A DNA stretch of 64,000 nt, taken from NCBI GenBank assembly GCA_947492925.1, contig CANLOQ010000001.1, positions 744,001 to 808,000 of the forward strand. The letters are read 5' to 3'. This stretch comes from an uncultured Sulfitobacter sp. GTDB lineage: Bacteria; Pseudomonadota; Alphaproteobacteria; Rhodobacterales; Rhodobacteraceae. This document shows positions 37,496 to 45,475 of the stretch, piece after piece. The notes below the pieces were generated by a model, which saw nothing but the letters and a program-made list of their open reading frames with translations, made no database searches and was not told the DNA's origin. Each line of letters starts with the position of its first letter. Positions within the stretch are counted from its first letter, which is position 1. Both the position numbers and the translations under genes were made by a program.

Positions 37496-39115
37496 ATGCC
37501 TGATCTAAGCGAATACACCCGGTTCACCACCTTTGCCGGCGTGGTCCTTCTGGCATTTGTGTGTCTGATCCTCTGCTTCACATGGTCCGCGTGGTTTGTG
37601 CTGCCTTTTGCCTTGTTTGCGGTGCTCTCTGCGATGGGTGTTTATGACGTTGTCCAGACGCACCACTCGATCCTGCGCAATTATCCGGTGCTGGGGCACA
37701 TGCGGTTCTTTTTCGAAGGGATTCGCCCTGAAATCAGGCAGTACCTGATCGAATCCGATCAGGACGAAGAACCGTTCAGCCGCGATGACCGGTCGTTAGT
37801 GTATCAGCGGGCCAAGGGGCAAGAGGACGCGCGGCCATTCGGAACCCGCAAGCGGGTCTATGATGCAGGATATTCTTGGGTAACGCATTCGGTGCAACCC
37901 GTGCATATCGAGGATTACGATTTCCGCACTACCATTGGCGGCCCACAATGCACGCATCCCTATTCCGCTTCTCTCTACAACATCTCCGCGATGAGCTTTG
38001 GCTCCCTTTCCGCCAATGCGATCCAAGCGTTGAACACAGGGGCAAAACTGGGTGGGTTTGCGCATGACACCGGCGAAGGTTCGGTCAGCCGATACCACAA
38101 GGCCGGTGGTGGTGATCTGATCTATCAGCTTGCATCCGGGTATTTTGGCAGTCGGGCCGAAGATGGGTCTTTTGATCCTGACAAGTTCAGGGCCACCGCA
38201 ACGCTGGATCAGGTCAAGATGATCGAACTGAAGCTGAGCCAGGGTGCAAAACCCGGCCACGGTGGCATGTTGCCCGCAGGCAAGATCACCCCCGAGATTG
38301 CAGAAGCGCGCGGTGTGCCGATGGGCAAAGACTGTATTTCGCCTGCCGCACATTCCGCATTCTCGACACCTTTGGAGATGATGCATTTTATCCAACAATT
38401 GCGCGATCTGTCCGGGGGCAAGCCTGTGGGCTTCAAGCTGTGCATCGGACACCGGCGCGAATTTATGTGCATGGTCAAGGCAATGCTGGAGACAGGCATC
38501 ACACCTGATTTCATCGTGGTCGACGGCACCGAAGGCGGCACGGGTGCCGCGCCGGTCGAATTTTCGAACCACGTCGGAATGCCGATGATCGAAGGCCTGA
38601 CCTTTGTACACAACACCCTGCGCGGCGCGGGCCTGCGCGATCAGATCAAAGTCGGGGCAGCAGGCAAGATCGTGTCAGCATTTGACATCGCACGCGCACT
38701 GGCACTAGGCGCAGATTGGTGCAATTCCGCGCGCGGTTTCATGTTTGCGGTCGGCTGCATTCAGGCGCAGGCATGCCATTCAAACCATTGCCCCGTCGGC
38801 GTGGCGACACAAGATCCGGTTCGGATGCGCGCGCTGGACGTTAACCACAAGAGCACCCGGGTTGCACGGTTTCATTCCAATACAATGGAGGCGCTGGGTG
38901 AAATGACGGGCGCGGCGGGTCTGCATCACCCAAGCGGGTTCCTGCCCTACCACCTGATGTTGAGGCAAGGGGACAAGAGCATGGCAGAAGCAAGCGATGT
39001 CTATGCCTATCTGCCCGAAGGCTATCTGCTGGATGACGATGCAGAGGATTATCGCGGTAACAAGGTGCGTTGGGCGCGGGCACGGGCCGACAGTTTTGCG
39101 CCAGTGGATGTTTAG
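37496..39115 (+). CDS. Membrane-anchored glutamate-synthase-like FMN protein
   Basis: A 539-residue protein with two N-terminal membrane helices (about 12-55) followed by the FMN and iron-sulfur synthase domain of glutamate synthase, without the glutaminase or the reductase parts. The [3Fe-4S] ligands C-x5-C-x4-C (C-I-Q-A-Q-A-C-H-S-N-H-C) and the FMN-region motifs G-G-M-L-P-A-G-K-I and V-D-G-T-E-G-G-T-G-A-A-P are intact. A stand-alone domain of this kind is widespread but its reaction is mostly unproven; ammonia- or amine-dependent transfer to 2-oxoglutarate is a guess. AAGGAA precedes the ATG. Confidence 0.85.
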   Translation: MPDLSEYTRFTTFAGVVLLAFVCLILCFTWSAWFVLPFALFAVLSAMGVYDVVQTHHSILRNYPVLGHMRFFFEGIRPEIRQYLIESDQDEEPFSRDDRSLVYQRAKGQEDARPFGTRKRVYDAGYSWVTHSVQPVHIEDYDFRTTIGGPQCTHPYSASLYNISAMSFGSLSANAIQALNTGAKLGGFAHDTGEGSVSRYHKAGGGDLIYQLASGYFGSRAEDGSFDPDKFRATATLDQVKMIELKLSQGAKPGHGGMLPAGKITPEIAEARGVPMGKDCISPAAHSAFSTPLEMMHFIQQLRDLSGGKPVGFKLCIGHRREFMCMVKAMLETGITPDFIVVDGTEGGTGAAPVEFSNHVGMPMIEGLTFVHNTLRGAGLRDQIKVGAAGKIVSAFDIARALALGADWCNSARGFMFAVGCIQAQACHSNHCPVGVATQDPVRMRALDVNHKSTRVARFHSNTMEALGEMTGAAGLHHPSGFLPYHLMLRQGDKSMAEASDVYAYLPEGYLLDDDAEDYRGNKVRWARARADSFAPVDV

Positions 39116-39155
39116 CGCGGCAGCAATCTTGTTAGAAACAATAGCGGTTCAAACG

Positions 39156-39187
39156 CAAAAGGCGCGCGGTGATCCGCGCGCCTTTTG
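39156..39187. terminator. Strong bidirectional terminator
   Basis: A perfect 14-bp stem (arms 39156-39169 and 39174-39187) with a TGAT loop, with AAAA on one side and TTTT on the other, between the convergent GltB-like and aminotransferase genes. Confidence 0.9.
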
Positions 39188-39205
39188 ATTTTATGAAGAC
39201 AAGGT

Positions 39206-40615
39206 TCAGCCTTCGGCAACCGCTGCCTGAACCGCTGCCTCAAGGATCGCGAGACCTTCTTCGACAATGGCATCGGATGCTGTCAGTGGCACCATGATGC
39301 GCAGGGCGTTGCCGTGCATACCGCAGGACAGCAGCAACAGACCACGCTTGAGGGCATGCGCAATCACGCGCTTGGTGAAGGCGGCATCGGGTGTTCCTGT
39401 GTCAAAGTCAGTCACAAACTCAACCGCGACCATCGCGCCAAGACCGCGAATGTCCCAGAAGCGATAGGGTGCGGACCGCGCGCCGATTTCGGACAAGCGC
39501 GCCTTGAGTGTTTCGCCCATCGCGGTCGAACGGGCCAACAGCCCCTCTTCCTCAATTGCGTCAATCGCAGCAAGCGCTGCGGCACAGGCGACAGGGTTAC
39601 CGCCGTATGTACCACCCAGACCACCCGGGTCCATCGCATCCATGATGTCGGCGCGGCCGATCACGCCAGCCAGCGGGTATCCGCCCGCCATTGATTTCGC
39701 CACTGTGATCAGATCAGGTGTTACGCCGGAGTGTTCAACCGCGAACCATGTGCCAGTGCGGCCAAAGCCCGCCTGAACTTCGTCAGCGATCAACAGGATG
39801 CCATGCTCATCGCAGATATCGCGCAGCTGCTGCATCATCTCGAACGGCACTGGCGTGTAACCACCTTCGCCCAACACAGGCTCGATAATGATACAGGCGA
39901 CACGGCTTGGCTGTGCGTCGGTCAGGAACAGGTTTTTCAGACCAGTAATCGCATCATCCACCGTGATCCCGTCACGGACGGAAGGGAAAGGCGCGCGGAA
40001 AACGTCCGCAGGGAAAGGACCAACATCTTTTTTGTAAGGCGATACCTTGCCGGTCATGCCAAGCGTCAGCAGCGTGCGGCCGTGGTAACCGCCGGAAAAG
40101 GCGATGACGCCGGGGCGACCCGTTGCGGCGCGTGCAATCTTCACCGCGTTTTCGACGGCTTCGGCACCCGTTGTCACCAGCAGGGTCTTTTTGGGCGCAT
40201 CACCGGGGGCAAGCGCATTCAGACGTTCCGCCAGCTCGACATACGGTGCGTAAGGGACGACCTGAAAGGAAGTATGCGTATAGTGATCTTCCTGCGCTTT
40301 GGCCGCTTCGATCACCTTGGGGTGGCGGTGGCCCGTGTTCAGAACACCGATGCCGCCGCAGAAGTCGACATAACGGTTGCCTTCGACATCCCACAGCTCG
40401 GCGTTTTCGGCATATTTTGCATAGACCGGCGCGGCAGAAGCAACACCACGTGGCACAGCGGCATCCCGGCGCGCCACAAGCTGAGCGTTTGTCAGGTCCG
40501 CGCCTGCAACGGCTTCGGAAACAATGGTATCAACAACCGTTTTGGTTTCGGCAACGGAAGTGGCTTTTTTCTTCGGAGCGGCCTTGCGCCGCGATTTTTT
40601 AACAGTGCTGGACAT
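39206..40615 (-). CDS. gabT: 4-aminobutyrate aminotransferase with Lys-rich N-terminal tail
   Basis: A 469-residue class III aminotransferase converting GABA and 2-oxoglutarate to succinate semialdehyde and glutamate. PLP Lys307 is in V-A-K-S-M-A-G-G-Y-P; the metal-like motif is I-A-D-E-V-Q-A-G-F-G-R-T-G. The protein is about 40 residues longer than usual. The extra N-terminus (S-T-V-K-K-S-R-R-K-A-A-P-K-K-K-A) is highly basic and resembles histone-H1-like tails. No internal ATG before V-A-R-R-D-A has a good ribosome site, so the tail is probably real. Divergent XRE-cupin regulation and GABA or putrescine breakdown are likely. Substrate is probable, not proven. Confidence 0.85.
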   Translation of the reverse strand: MSSTVKKSRRKAAPKKKATSVAETKTVVDTIVSEAVAGADLTNAQLVARRDAAVPRGVASAAPVYAKYAENAELWDVEGNRYVDFCGGIGVLNTGHRHPKVIEAAKAQEDHYTHTSFQVVPYAPYVELAERLNALAPGDAPKKTLLVTTGAEAVENAVKIARAATGRPGVIAFSGGYHGRTLLTLGMTGKVSPYKKDVGPFPADVFRAPFPSVRDGITVDDAITGLKNLFLTDAQPSRVACIIIEPVLGEGGYTPVPFEMMQQLRDICDEHGILLIADEVQAGFGRTGTWFAVEHSGVTPDLITVAKSMAGGYPLAGVIGRADIMDAMDPGGLGGTYGGNPVACAAALAAIDAIEEEGLLARSTAMGETLKARLSEIGARSAPYRFWDIRGLGAMVAVEFVTDFDTGTPDAAFTKRVIAHALKRGLLLLSCGMHGNALRIMVPLTASDAIVEEGLAILEAAVQAAVAEG

Positions 40616-40634
40616 TTCTAGAATCCTCTGATGA

Positions 40635-40689
40635 AAACGCAGGCCTTGCGTTTAAAAAATCCTATCGTCGCGTTTAATATACTTGTCAA
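40635..40689 (-). promoter_or_regulatory. gabT promoter with operator-like palindrome
   Basis: On the minus strand, TTGACA (40689-40684), a 17-bp spacer and GATAGG (40666-40661) form a sigma-70-type promoter. Just downstream lies an inverted repeat AAACGCA/TGCGTTT with a 5-bp spacer (40635-40653), well placed for repression. A second imperfect repeat, CCGATTTTTCGG (40692-40703), lies on the other side of the promoter. Either could bind the XRE-cupin protein. Confidence 0.55.
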
Positions 40690-40800
40690 TTGCCGATTTT
40701 TCGGAAATTGCAGGTTTGCGGTCCAGTGGCGCAATTTTGCTTGTGACAATGGGGCGGCAGAAGGGTAGAGAAACGCATCAAAGCGGGCAGGGAACACGTC

Positions 40801-41352
40801 TTGGACATTGGTGATCGCCTCAAAACCATCCGCAAAGACCGCGGGCTGTCCCAGCGGGAGTTGGCCGCGCGCGCCGGGCTGACAAACGGGACCATTTCGC
40901 TGATTGAGCAGAACCGCACCAGTCCATCGGTCGCATCACTCAAAAGCCTGTTGGACGCGATACCGATCAGCATGGCGGAGTTCTTTGCCACGATCGAGGA
41001 AGACACCGCCCCCAAGGTTTTCTACCGCGCGTCCGAGTTTACCGAAATATCGCCCCCGAATGACGGCAAACTATCATTGCGCCAACTTGGGAACGTGCAG
41101 GACCATGCATTGCAGATTTTGCATGAGACCTATGAACCCGGGGCCGATACCGGGCCCGAAGCCATATCACACGAAGGCGAGGAAGCGGGCGTCATCGTGC
41201 GCGGATCCATTGAAGTCACGGTCAACGGCCACTGCGCGGTGCTGTCGGCCGGGGACGGATACATGTTTGACAGCCGTATGCCACACCGGTTTCGCAACAT
41301 CGGTGATGTGGTCTGCGAGGTGGTCAGCGCCTGCACACCGCCCAGTTTCTAG
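40801..41352 (+). CDS. XRE-cupin transcriptional regulator (PuuR-like)
   Basis: A 183-residue regulator with an N-terminal XRE helix-turn-helix (about 6-60; Q-R-E-L-A-A-R-A-G-L-T-N-G-T-I-S-L-I-E) and a C-terminal cupin domain (about 105-175; H-E-G-E-E-A-G-V-I-V and D-S-R-M-P-H-R-F). PuuR, the putrescine-pathway repressor, has this layout. The start appears to be TTG at 40801, with AGGGA about 7 nt before it. It diverges from the GABA aminotransferase gene, which it most likely controls. The ligand is inferred. Confidence 0.85.
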   Translation: MDIGDRLKTIRKDRGLSQRELAARAGLTNGTISLIEQNRTSPSVASLKSLLDAIPISMAEFFATIEEDTAPKVFYRASEFTEISPPNDGKLSLRQLGNVQDHALQILHETYEPGADTGPEAISHEGEEAGVIVRGSIEVTVNGHCAVLSAGDGYMFDSRMPHRFRNIGDVVCEVVSACTPPSF

Positions 41353-41362
41353 CAAAATACAC

Positions 41363-41397
41363 AAAAAGGCCCCACAGCAATGCTGCGGGACCTCTTT
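41363..41397 (+). terminator. Hairpin after XRE-cupin gene
   Basis: An imperfect stem (AAAGGCCCCACAGCA against TGCTGCGGGACCTCTTT) lies between the regulator and the convergent small membrane-protein gene and probably ends both transcripts. Confidence 0.6.
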
Positions 41398-41402
41398 AGT
41401 GT

Positions 41403-41573
41403 TTAGTGGTTGGGTCGGCCATCTGATTTGGAACGCCGGCTCTTGTCTTTCCGGTTATCGTTCTCAACTTCACCATCAGGATATTCCCCCCGTGAGCCTG
41501 TCGTGAGTGCGACGATAATTCCCGCCGCCAGAACCAAACTGGCCAAGCCCCCCAGAAATAAATCTGTGGACAT
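41403..41573 (-). CDS. Small membrane protein, probable EcfG target
   Basis: A 56-residue protein with one N-terminal transmembrane helix (F-L-G-G-L-A-S-L-V-L-A-A-G-I-I-V-A-L) and a polar, basic, Asp/Lys/Arg-rich tail (about 28-56). I do not recognise a family. The start at 41573 has GAGAGG 6 nt upstream; a longer in-frame extension would run through an EcfG-type promoter, so I reject it. It lies next to the stress-response regulators and carries a consensus EcfG promoter, which suggests a small envelope stress protein. Confidence 0.7.
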   Translation of the reverse strand: MSTDLFLGGLASLVLAAGIIVALTTGSRGEYPDGEVENDNRKDKSRRSKSDGRPNH

Positions 41574-41606
41574 CTTGGGCCTCTCTTTGCTCCGTTTCAC
41601 TGAGTG

Positions 41607-41632
41607 AACGGGCAATCGCGTGCGATGGTTCC
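41607..41632 (-). promoter_or_regulatory. EcfG-type promoter before small membrane-protein gene
   Basis: On the minus strand GGAAC (41632-41628), 17 bp, CGTT (41610-41607), an exact match. It lies 33 bp upstream of the 56-residue protein's ATG. Confidence 0.72.
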
Positions 41633-41670
41633 GTAAACTGAAAAGATTCTGCGCAACAGCATTTGCTGCA

Positions 41671-43392
41671 TCAGTAATCGTAAACCTGCTTGGCATCCTG
41701 CGGCACCGGGAATGTCACGGTGATACGGTAGGAATCGTCGCTGTCGTTGATTTCAACCCGTCCGTTCAACTGACGCGCAAACGCCTCAATCAAGCGCGAC
41801 CCCAGCCCCGTTCCTTCTTGCTGGGTCACCGCACCTTTGGTGTTCGACAACAGCAGCATCGCGTTTTCGGCATCTACGGCCGTCAGCTCGATACGGATGG
41901 CGCTATCGCTCGATCCATCCTGATCAATGTTCTTCAGCGCGTTGGTCATCGCTTCGGATACCAGCAGCGTCAGCGGGGCAGCATCATCCGCATCAAGGCT
42001 GATCGGTGCGTATTGCTGTGTCACGTCGACATTTGACCCGGGGGCCAAGCCAACCGCGAGGATCTGGTTGACCACCTCGTGCAACAGGACCGACGCATCG
42101 ACACGCGCCAGATCGTCGGTCTGGTATAGGTTCTTGTGTACGGTCGCGAGGCTGAGGATACGTTCTTGCAGGCGACGCAATACCCTGCCGGCGTCTTCGG
42201 TCTTGGCCTGGCGTATCTGCATGTTCATGATAGAAGAAATCAGCTGAAGGTTATTCTTGACCCGGTGATGCACCTCTTTCAGCAGAATGTTCTTTTCCCG
42301 CAGGCTGTCTTCCAGCGTGGCCTCATCGCGCAGAATGCTCTCACCCATATTTATGAAAGCGGCCTCCATTTCCACCAGCTCGGTCGGAACACCTGCGCCC
42401 AGCACGTTTCGAGGCAGGTTCCGGTTGATCGCAAACCGTCGCATCTGGCGGCCCAGTTTGCGAATATGGCGGATCGCCAGACGGTTCAGCGCCCAAAACG
42501 CCACCACAAGGCTTGCCGCCCACATGGCGATTGGCAACAGGGTGCTAAGGCGGGTCAGCAGACCGGGGTTCAGATGTGATACATCGTCAGGCCAGACGCC
42601 CAGCGCGTAAACAGCATTTTCAACCAAGGGGTACACTGTAAAGACACGATCAACCCCGTCCGTGTTTGGCGCACGAAAAATATCCGCAGGCTGACCGACA
42701 AAGTTCTTCAACGATACGGTTTCCGGCAGTTCCATGCCGGAGACGTCCAACCCTTTTTTGCTCGTCAGCACTTCACCTTCCTTGTTGAAGATCAACAAGG
42801 CTGTGGGCATCAGCGGAAGTTGCGGTTGATCGACGTTCTGGAATGTCTCGAACGGGATAGATACCGCGATGAAACCGACCAGTTCCGCATCTTCGAAAAC
42901 AGGTGCCGTCACGACCGTCACGGTACCGCCGGTCGATCGCGCCTCTTCAATCTTCGTTACCATCAGCCCGGGGCGTTCAACAGCGATAGAAAAGTAAGGA
43001 TCATCCGAAAAATCGATTTCTCTGGATGCGGAAGAACAGGCCATAATGCCATCTGCATTAATGAACCCAACTAGGCTATATTTGGTATTTTCCTGCTGGT
43101 AGGCGCGCAAAAGATCAGAGCATTGTACCGTGTTTTCCTGCTTTAGCAGGACAATCGGGCCAAGGGCCGCGGCTGTGCTGGCGGCTTGCTGAATGATTGC
43201 ACGTTCACCTGATGCAACCTGTTCCGTCACTGCCAGCAATGACAGCTCGGCCCTGAGGCGATTATCCTCTGCAATCTGCCGCGTCTGGCTGATTGCGATC
43301 AAACCCATCGGAAGCAAAGCCAGCGTCAGGAAAAACAGAACGCGTACAGCAAGACCGCGCAAAAGCTGGCCGGAAAAAAAACCGGACGTCAT
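41671..43392 (-). CDS. Sensor histidine kinase (HisKA_2 family), PhyR-type partner
   Basis: A 573-residue membrane kinase. It has a first helix at ~17-36, a periplasmic sensor domain (~40-280, Cache-like with D-D-P-Y-F-S-I-A), a second helix at ~284-303, a HAMP-like linker and the HisKA_2 dimerisation motif K-E-V-H-H-R-V-K-N-N with phosphoacceptor near His376. A C-terminal ATPase domain contains S-E-A-M-T-N-A-L-K and G-T-G-L-G. Such kinases control PhyR phosphorylation in the alphaproteobacterial general stress response. It follows ecfG by 2 nt, so nepR-ecfG-kinase is one operon. The signal sensed is unknown. Confidence 0.9.
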   Translation of the reverse strand: MTSGFFSGQLLRGLAVRVLFFLTLALLPMGLIAISQTRQIAEDNRLRAELSLLAVTEQVASGERAIIQQAASTAAALGPIVLLKQENTVQCSDLLRAYQQENTKYSLVGFINADGIMACSSASREIDFSDDPYFSIAVERPGLMVTKIEEARSTGGTVTVVTAPVFEDAELVGFIAVSIPFETFQNVDQPQLPLMPTALLIFNKEGEVLTSKKGLDVSGMELPETVSLKNFVGQPADIFRAPNTDGVDRVFTVYPLVENAVYALGVWPDDVSHLNPGLLTRLSTLLPIAMWAASLVVAFWALNRLAIRHIRKLGRQMRRFAINRNLPRNVLGAGVPTELVEMEAAFINMGESILRDEATLEDSLREKNILLKEVHHRVKNNLQLISSIMNMQIRQAKTEDAGRVLRRLQERILSLATVHKNLYQTDDLARVDASVLLHEVVNQILAVGLAPGSNVDVTQQYAPISLDADDAAPLTLLVSEAMTNALKNIDQDGSSDSAIRIELTAVDAENAMLLLSNTKGAVTQQEGTGLGSRLIEAFARQLNGRVEINDSDDSYRITVTFPVPQDAKQVYDY

Positions 43393-43394
43393 TT

Positions 43395-43955
43395 TTAGAA
43401 ACTGGATACTTTTGACGCAGAGAGCACGGACATTGTCGCGTCGTCGGTCATTTCCATCGGTTCATCGGCGTTGTGCCCAAGGATCACGGCAAGCTGTTGA
43501 CGCGCACGGTTCGTCCGGCTTTTGATCGTCCCTACCGCGACGCCACACATCTCTGCCGCTTCCTCGTATGAGAACCCGGATGCACCGACCAAAAGCAGGG
43601 CCTCCCGCTGTTCATCCTTGAGCTGCAGAAGTGCCCGCCGAAAATCCGCCATCTGCATGTGACCGTCATGAGCAGGCTTCTCCGCAAGGCTTTCCGTGAA
43701 AACGCCATCCACGTCCGGCACCTCTCGCTTGGCTTTGCGGCGGTTGGAATAGTAAGTGTTCCGAAGGATTGTAAACAACCACGCCCGCATGTTGGTGCCG
43801 ACTTCGAACTTTTCGATGTTTGTCCAAGCTTTGACCAACGTGTCTTGCACCATGTCGTCTGCAATGGCACCGTTTCGGGTCAGACTGATGGCGAAGGCGC
43901 GCATCGCGGGAAGGTGCTCAACCAACTCGTCGCGCGGATCAATCTCAGCGCTCAT
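43395..43955 (-). CDS. ecfG: EcfG-family general stress sigma factor
   Basis: A 186-residue ECF sigma factor of the EcfG group. Region 2 (about 15-85) has D-D-M-V-Q-D-T-L-V-K-A-W and M-R-A-W-L-F-T-I-L-R-N; region 4 (about 105-160) has F-S-Y-E-E-A-A-E-M-C-G-V-A-V-G-T-I-K-S-R. It directs RNA polymerase to GGAAC-N16/17-CGTT promoters and is held inactive by NepR until phosphorylated PhyR binds NepR. Its start overlaps the nepR stop (ATGA), showing coupling. A consensus site for itself precedes nepR. Confidence 0.95.
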   Translation of the reverse strand: MSAEIDPRDELVEHLPAMRAFAISLTRNGAIADDMVQDTLVKAWTNIEKFEVGTNMRAWLFTILRNTYYSNRRKAKREVPDVDGVFTESLAEKPAHDGHMQMADFRRALLQLKDEQREALLLVGASGFSYEEAAEMCGVAVGTIKSRTNRARQQLAVILGHNADEPMEMTDDATMSVLSASKVSSF

Positions 43956-44107
43956 TTCGCTGAACCTTGCCCGCGGTCCTGCTCTTTCAACTGACTCAGC
44001 AAGTTTTTGAACCGATCTGGGATGCCCTCATCCAAAGTTTCATTGAAAACTCGCTTGAGGTTCTCGTCGATTTCGCGCTCACGCTCATTGCTTTTTTGAT
44101 TATTCAC
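43952..44107 (-). CDS. nepR: Anti-sigma factor NepR
   Basis: A 51-residue protein starting at GTG, with AGAGG 8 nt upstream. Its central segment E-N-L-K-R-V-F-N-E-T-L-D-E and I-P-D-R-F-K-N-L-L-S-Q-L matches the two-helix core of NepR, which clamps EcfG regions 2 and 4. The stop overlaps the ecfG start by 4 nt. No ATG is in frame, so automated calling could miss it. The position between phyR and ecfG is the standard arrangement. Partner switching with PhyR is family knowledge, not shown here. Confidence 0.93.
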   Translation of the reverse strand: MNNQKSNEREREIDENLKRVFNETLDEGIPDRFKNLLSQLKEQDRGQGSAK

Positions 44108-44158
44108 TTAGCTGACCTCTGGTTAAGCGACTTTTGCGCATTATTTTTAGCCCACACG

Positions 44159-44184
44159 GGAACCGAACGCTGTCTGGAAGTGTT
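44159..44184 (+). promoter_or_regulatory. EcfG-type promoter before phyR
   Basis: GGAAC (44159-44163), 17 bp, TGTT (44181-44184), one mismatch to the consensus. It overlaps the divergent nepR promoter almost completely. Confidence 0.6.
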
Positions 44185-44191
44185 TGGTTCC
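44166..44191 (-). promoter_or_regulatory. EcfG-type promoter before nepR-ecfG
   Basis: On the minus strand GGAAC (44191-44187), 17 bp, CGTT (44169-44166), an exact match. It implies that EcfG activates its own operon. Together with the phyR site it forms the inverted repeat GGAACC...GGTTCC (44159-44191). Confidence 0.8.
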
Positions 44192-44219
44192 AAGAAAATT
44201 GAAAAAAAAGGACGGCTTC

Positions 44220-45029
44220 ATGAGTGATGCAGCACAAGAGAACAGTATCAGCGATCAGTTGGGGGTTAACATCCCCTTCCTGCGCCGCTTTTCACGCGCC
44301 ATGACCGGCAGTCAACAAAGTGGCGATACATTTGCCGCTGCTGCGCTCGAAGCCATTCTTGCGGACCGCTCCGTTCTTGACGGGCACGACGTAAAGACGG
44401 GGTTGTTCAAAGTTCTTTACGGAATTTGGGCAAGTGCAGGCGCGCCTGTAGAAGACGGAGAGGACGGACCGCGTGCCAAGGCGCAGAAGCGTCTCGCGTC
44501 GCTTACGAACAATAGCCGCGAGGCATTGTTGCTGCACACCGTCGAAGGTTTCTCCTTTTCCGAGGTCGGAACTATCATCGGTGTACCCCAAAGCGAAGCT
44601 GAGCAATTGATCGAAATCGCCCGGCGCGAGATGGTCGACAGCGCATCAGGGTCTGTGATGATCATCGAAGACGAAGCAATCATCGCGATGGATATTGAAT
44701 CAATCGTAGCGGAAATGGGGCACCGCGTCACCGGTATTGCCCGCACACGCGACGAAGCGGTCAAATTGGCCAAGGCTGACGCGCCTGACCTGATCCTTGC
44801 GGATATTCAACTGGCCGACAATTCATCCGGCATCGACGCGGTGAACGACATTTTGCAAGAGATGGGTACGCGTCCTGTCATCTTTATCACGGCGTTCCCG
44901 GAACGGTTGCTGACAGGTGACAAGCCAGAGCCAGCATTCCTGATCTCCAAGCCTTATTCGGTGGATCAGGTTTTGTCATCGGTATCTCAGGCGATGTTCT
45001 TTTCCTCAACGGAAACGCTCAACGCCTGA
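44220..45029 (+). CDS. phyR: Anti-anti-sigma response regulator PhyR
   Basis: A 269-residue PhyR: an N-terminal sigma-factor-like domain (~10-135), without DNA-binding function in the family, and a C-terminal receiver domain with acidic residues E150-D151, phosphoacceptor Asp195 (L-I-L-A-D-I-Q-L) and Lys244 (S-K-P-Y). Phosphorylation lets the sigma-like domain sequester NepR and free EcfG. The ATG at 44220 has AAGGA 7 nt upstream. It diverges from nepR across overlapping EcfG-type promoters. Confidence 0.96.
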   Translation: MSDAAQENSISDQLGVNIPFLRRFSRAMTGSQQSGDTFAAAALEAILADRSVLDGHDVKTGLFKVLYGIWASAGAPVEDGEDGPRAKAQKRLASLTNNSREALLLHTVEGFSFSEVGTIIGVPQSEAEQLIEIARREMVDSASGSVMIIEDEAIIAMDIESIVAEMGHRVTGIARTRDEAVKLAKADAPDLILADIQLADNSSGIDAVNDILQEMGTRPVIFITAFPERLLTGDKPEPAFLISKPYSVDQVLSSVSQAMFFSSTETLNA

Positions 45030-45054
45030 ACTCGCTTTGCAAGTCGTTTTGATG

Positions 45055-45085
45055 GGCCTCGGCATTCGCCGGGGCCTTTTCTTTT
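45055..45085 (+). terminator. Terminator after phyR
   Basis: Stem GGCCTCGGC/GCCGGGGCC (9 bp, one G-T pair) with an ATTC loop, then TTTTCTTTT. It separates phyR from the DUF883 gene, which has its own EcfG promoter starting one base later. Confidence 0.8.
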
Positions 45086-45110
45086 GGAACAATGCCGCTT
45101 GCACGACGTT
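45086..45110 (+). promoter_or_regulatory. EcfG-type promoter before DUF883 gene
   Basis: GGAAC (45086-45090), 16 bp, CGTT (45107-45110), an exact match, 37 bp before the ATG at 45148. Confidence 0.8.
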
Positions 45111-45147
45111 CACGTTCTAACACAACCTAATCGAAGGAGACGAAACG

Positions 45148-45474
45148 ATGGCGACCAATGGTAAGTCACCCGCATCCAACCTGAAATCAAACGGAAAAGA
45201 CGTATCGGTACAGGATTTGTCCGAACAGATTCAGATCCTGAAAAGCGACATTGCAGGGTTGACCGAAACACTTGGCGAATTTGCCACGGTCAAATCGTCT
45301 GAAGTCAAAGAAACCGCAAAGCAGAAGGCATCTGACATTGCCGCCGCAGGCCGCGACAAGGCGGTCGAGACTCAGTTGCACGCGGAGGAATTCATCAAAA
45401 CACAGCCCGCCACTGCGCTCGGCATCGCTGCTGGCGTCGGCTTTCTGGTCGGTATGATGACGGCGCGTCGCTAA
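45148..45474 (+). CDS. DUF883 (YqjD/ElaB-like) membrane-anchored protein
   Basis: A 108-residue protein with a long amphipathic, coiled-coil-prone region (about 20-80) and one C-terminal membrane helix with a G-x-x-x-G pattern (A-L-G-I-A-A-G-V-G-F-L-V-G-M). This is the DUF883 layout; E. coli YqjD binds ribosomes at the inner membrane in stationary phase. GGAG lies upstream of the ATG. An exact EcfG-type promoter and the two-gene unit with the holin-like gene (1 nt between stop and start) point to a stress role. Confidence 0.85.
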   Translation: MATNGKSPASNLKSNGKDVSVQDLSEQIQILKSDIAGLTETLGEFATVKSSEVKETAKQKASDIAAAGRDKAVETQLHAEEFIKTQPATALGIAAGVGFLVGMMTARR

Positions 45475-45475
45475 A

